The position numbers and the translations under genes were made by a program. Below, piece by piece: positions 60,401 through 64,000 of a DNA stretch of 64,000 nucleotides. Positions within the stretch are counted from its first letter, which is position 1; every line of letters begins with the position of its first letter. Source of the stretch: Archivesica marissinica. Lineage: Eukaryota > Mollusca > Bivalvia > Venerida > Vesicomyidae. The stretch is from contig CM026401.1 of NCBI GenBank assembly GCA_014843695.1, positions 31,286,067 through 31,350,066 of the forward strand, in the 5' to 3' direction. A model generated the notes under the pieces. That model saw only the letters and a program-made list of their open reading frames with translations, searched no databases and was not told the DNA's origin.

Positions 60401-62983
60401 CTATTGTAACGAGTTTCCTCCAAGGCTAAATGTGAGCTATTGTAACGAGTTTCCTCATCAAGGCTAAATGTGAGCTATTGTAACGAGTTTCCTCATCAAG
60501 GCTAAATGTGAGCTATTGTAACGAGTTTCCTTCATCAAGGCTAAATGTGAGCTATTGTAACGAGTTTCCTCCATCAAGGCTAAATGTGAGCTATTGTAAC
60601 GAGTTTCCTTCATCAAGGCTAAATGTGAGCTATTGTAACGAGTTTCCTTCATCAAGGCTAAATGTGAGCTATTGTAACGAGTTTCCTCCATCAAGGCTAA
60701 ATGTGAGCTATTGTAACGAGTTTCCTTCATCAAGGCTAAATGTGAGCTATTGTAACGAGTTTCCTTCATCAAGGCTAAATGTGAGCTATTGTAACGAGTT
60801 TCCTTCATCAAGGCTAAATGTGAGCTATTGCATCAAGGCTAAATGTGAGCTATTGTAACGAGTTTCCTTCATCAAGGCTAAATGTGAGCTATTGTAATGA
60901 GTTTCCTCCATCAAGGCTAAATGTGAGCTATTGTAACGAGTTCCTTCATCAAGGCTAAATGTGAGCTATTGCATCAAGGCTAAATGTGAGCTATTGTAAC
61001 GAGTTTCCTTCATCAAGGCTAAATGTGAGCTATTGTAACGAGTTTCCTCCAAGGCTAAATGTGAGCTATTGTAACGAGTTTCCTCCATCAAGGCTAAATG
61101 TGAGCTATTGTAACGAGTTTCCTTCATCAAGGCTAAATGTGAGCTATTGTAACGAGTTTCCTTCAAGGCTAAATGTGAGCTATTGTAACGAGTTTCCTTC
61201 ATCAAGGCTAAATGTGAGCTATTGTAACGAGTTTCCTTCATCAAGGCTAAATGTGAGCTATTGTAACGAGTTTCCTCCATCAAGGCTAAATGTGAGCTAT
61301 TGTAACGAGTTTCCTTCATCAAGGCTAAATGTGAGCTATTGTAACGAGTTTCCTTCATCAAGGCTAAATGTGAGCTATTGTAACGAGTTTCCTTCATCAA
61401 GGCTAAATGTGAGCTATTGCATCAAGGCTAAATGTGAGCTATTGTAACGAGTTTCCTTCATCAAGGCTAAATGTGAGCTATTGTAACGAGTTTCCCATCA
61501 AGGCTAAATGTGAGCTATTGTAACGAGTTTCCTCCATCAAGGCTAAATGTGAGCTATTGTAACGAGTTTCCTCCATCAAGGCTAAATGTGAGCTATTGTA
61601 ACGAGTTTCCTCAAGGCTAAATGTGAGCTATTGTAACGAGTTTCCTTCAAGGCTAAATGTGAGCTATTGTAACGAGTTTCCTCAGGCTAAATGTGAGCTA
61701 TTGTAACGAGTTCCTCCAAGGCTAAATGTGAGCTATTGTAACGAGTTTCCTTCATCAAGGCTAAATGTGAGCTATTGTAACGAGTTTCCTTCATCAAGGC
61801 TAAATGTGAGCTATTGTAACGAGTTTCCTTCATCAAGGCTAAATGTGAGCTATTGTAACGAGTTTCCTCCATCAAGGCTAAATGTGAGCTATTGTAACGA
61901 GTTTCCTTCATCAAGGCTAAATGTGAGCTATTGTAACGAGTTTCCTCCATCAAGGCTAAATGTGAGCTATTGTAACGAGTTTCCTTCATCAAGGCTAAAT
62001 GTGAGCTATTGTAACGAGTTTCCTCATCAAGGCTAAATGTGAGCTATTGTAACGAGTTTCCTTCATCAAGGCTAAATGTGAGCTATTGTAACGAGTTTCC
62101 TCCATCAAGGCTAAATGTGAGCTATTGTAACGAGTTTCCTCCATCAAGGCTAAATGTGAGCTATTGTAACGAGTTTCCTCCAAGGCTAAATGTGAGCTAT
62201 TGTAACGAGTTTCCTCCATCAAGGCTAAATGTGAGCTATTGTAACGAGTTTCCTTCATCAAGGCTAAATGTGAGCTATTGTAACGAGTTTCCTCCATCAA
62301 GGCTAAATGTGAGCTATTGTAACGAGTTTCCTCCATCAAGGCTAAATGTGAGCTATTGTAACGAGTTTCCTCCAAGGCTAAATGTGAGCTATTGTAACGA
62401 GTCCTTCATCAAGGCTAAATGTGAGCTATTGTAACGAGTTTCTTCTGCATCAAGGCTAAATGTGAGCTATTGTAACGAGTTTCCTTCATCAAGGCTAAAT
62501 GTGAGCTATTGTAACGAGTTTCCTCCATCAAGGCTAAATGTGAGCTATTGTAACGAGTTTCCTCAAGGCTAAATGTGAGCTATTGTAACGAGTTTCCTTC
62601 ATCAAGGCTAAATGTGAGCTATTGTAACGAGTTTCATCAAGGCTAAATGTGAGCTATTGTAACGAGTTTCCTCAAGGCTAAATGTGAGCTATTGTAACGA
62701 GTTTCCTCAAGGCTAAATGTGAGCTATTGTAACGAGTTTCCCCAAGGCTAAATGTGAGCTATTGTAACGAGTTTCCCATCAAGGCTAAATGTGAGCTATT
62801 GTAACGAGTTTCCTCCATCAAGGCTAAATGTGAGCTATTGTAACGAGTTTCCTCCATCAAGGCTAAATGTGAGCTATTGTAACGAGTTTCCTCCAAGGCT
62901 AAATGTGAGCTATTGTAACGAGTTTCCTCCATCAAGGCTAAATGTGAGCTATTGTAACGAGTTTCCTCCAAGGCTAAATGTGA
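54455..62983. repeat. 36/39-bp minisatellite, 8.5 kb or more
   Basis: The unit contains GGCTAAATGTGAGCTATTGT, AACGAGTTTCCT and then CCA, TCA, CCATCA or TCATCA. It is 36 bp, or 39 bp with the extra ATC. Truncated units of about 25 bp (GCTATTGCATCAAGGC) recur near 55711, 56151, 57208, 58314, 59316, 59456, 60830, 60971 and 61419. They mark larger duplicated blocks. The array runs into the gap at 62984. Long open frames on both strands are a by-product of the multiple-of-three unit. Confidence 0.98.
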
Positions 62984-63983
62984 NNNNNNNNNNNNNNNNN
63001 NNNNNNNNNNNNNNNNNNNNNNNNNNNNNNNNNNNNNNNNNNNNNNNNNNNNNNNNNNNNNNNNNNNNNNNNNNNNNNNNNNNNNNNNNNNNNNNNNNNN
63101 NNNNNNNNNNNNNNNNNNNNNNNNNNNNNNNNNNNNNNNNNNNNNNNNNNNNNNNNNNNNNNNNNNNNNNNNNNNNNNNNNNNNNNNNNNNNNNNNNNNN
63201 NNNNNNNNNNNNNNNNNNNNNNNNNNNNNNNNNNNNNNNNNNNNNNNNNNNNNNNNNNNNNNNNNNNNNNNNNNNNNNNNNNNNNNNNNNNNNNNNNNNN
63301 NNNNNNNNNNNNNNNNNNNNNNNNNNNNNNNNNNNNNNNNNNNNNNNNNNNNNNNNNNNNNNNNNNNNNNNNNNNNNNNNNNNNNNNNNNNNNNNNNNNN
63401 NNNNNNNNNNNNNNNNNNNNNNNNNNNNNNNNNNNNNNNNNNNNNNNNNNNNNNNNNNNNNNNNNNNNNNNNNNNNNNNNNNNNNNNNNNNNNNNNNNNN
63501 NNNNNNNNNNNNNNNNNNNNNNNNNNNNNNNNNNNNNNNNNNNNNNNNNNNNNNNNNNNNNNNNNNNNNNNNNNNNNNNNNNNNNNNNNNNNNNNNNNNN
63601 NNNNNNNNNNNNNNNNNNNNNNNNNNNNNNNNNNNNNNNNNNNNNNNNNNNNNNNNNNNNNNNNNNNNNNNNNNNNNNNNNNNNNNNNNNNNNNNNNNNN
63701 NNNNNNNNNNNNNNNNNNNNNNNNNNNNNNNNNNNNNNNNNNNNNNNNNNNNNNNNNNNNNNNNNNNNNNNNNNNNNNNNNNNNNNNNNNNNNNNNNNNN
63801 NNNNNNNNNNNNNNNNNNNNNNNNNNNNNNNNNNNNNNNNNNNNNNNNNNNNNNNNNNNNNNNNNNNNNNNNNNNNNNNNNNNNNNNNNNNNNNNNNNNN
63901 NNNNNNNNNNNNNNNNNNNNNNNNNNNNNNNNNNNNNNNNNNNNNNNNNNNNNNNNNNNNNNNNNNNNNNNNNNNNNNNNNNN
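62984..63983. other. Assembly gap (1,000 N)
   Basis: Exactly 1,000 N, so the size is a placeholder. It truncates the 36/39-bp array. The 17 bases after it (GTCGACTAATGATATAT) do not match the unit. Confidence 0.99.
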
Positions 63984-64000
63984 GTCGACTAATGATATAT

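Noticed and set aside
54509..62971. Many long open frames on both strands (up to 294 codons) with SYCNEFPPSRLNV- or EETRYNSSHLAL-type repeats
   Set aside because: They exist only because the unit length is a multiple of three and lacks stops. Both strands are open alike, and frames end at every unit of another length. There is no start context or splice structure.

Overview
The window is eukaryotic nuclear DNA from an invertebrate animal. Two conserved animal genes are split by GT-AG introns, and four or more tRNA-derived SINE families, LINEs, Mutator-like (MULE) transposons and short hairpin DNA elements lie between them. The mix of repeats suggests a mollusc, probably a bivalve. That placement is inference from repeat style, not proof. 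More than half of the resolved sequence is tandem repeat. Two runs of exactly 1,000 N are assembly placeholders.

Layout. Positions 1-17594 are one giant 26/32-bp minisatellite that runs off the left edge and contains gap 7450-8449. Positions 17942-25494 (minus strand) hold four exons at the 5' end of NEURL4, covering NHR1 and the first part of NHR2. The rest of the gene must lie left of the window, beyond the giant array. Positions 25.5-36.3 kb are a transposon graveyard. It holds a small MULE derivative with 9-bp target duplications (26776-28162), a broken PHD/FLYWCH/MULE transposase gene (28268-33216) and a LINE fragment whose own coding sequence became a 90/91-bp array. A decayed LINE with endonuclease and reverse transcriptase lies on the minus strand (33857-35930), among several SINEs.

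Positions 36450-52373 (plus strand) hold a complete nine-exon DDOST gene, which encodes the 48-kDa subunit of oligosaccharyltransferase (437 aa). Its introns carry four minisatellites. Downstream are a SINE that has grown an internal 24-bp array, a hAT-type MITE, and an 8.5-kb 36/39-bp array that runs into gap 62984-63983.

NEURL4 and DDOST lie head to head about 11 kb apart. They have unrelated roles: centriolar and ubiquitin-ligase-associated scaffold versus N-glycosylation in the ER. Nothing in the sequence suggests that they share control.

The most unusual signal is where the minisatellites sit. In DDOST introns 3 and 6 the repeat unit contains the 5' splice site and the end of the exon, so the donor exists in about 13 and 18 tandem copies. 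In DDOST intron 7 and after two NEURL4 exons, an array begins within about 15-50 bp of the donor. Elsewhere, two arrays were born from the internal sequence of a SINE and of a LINE.
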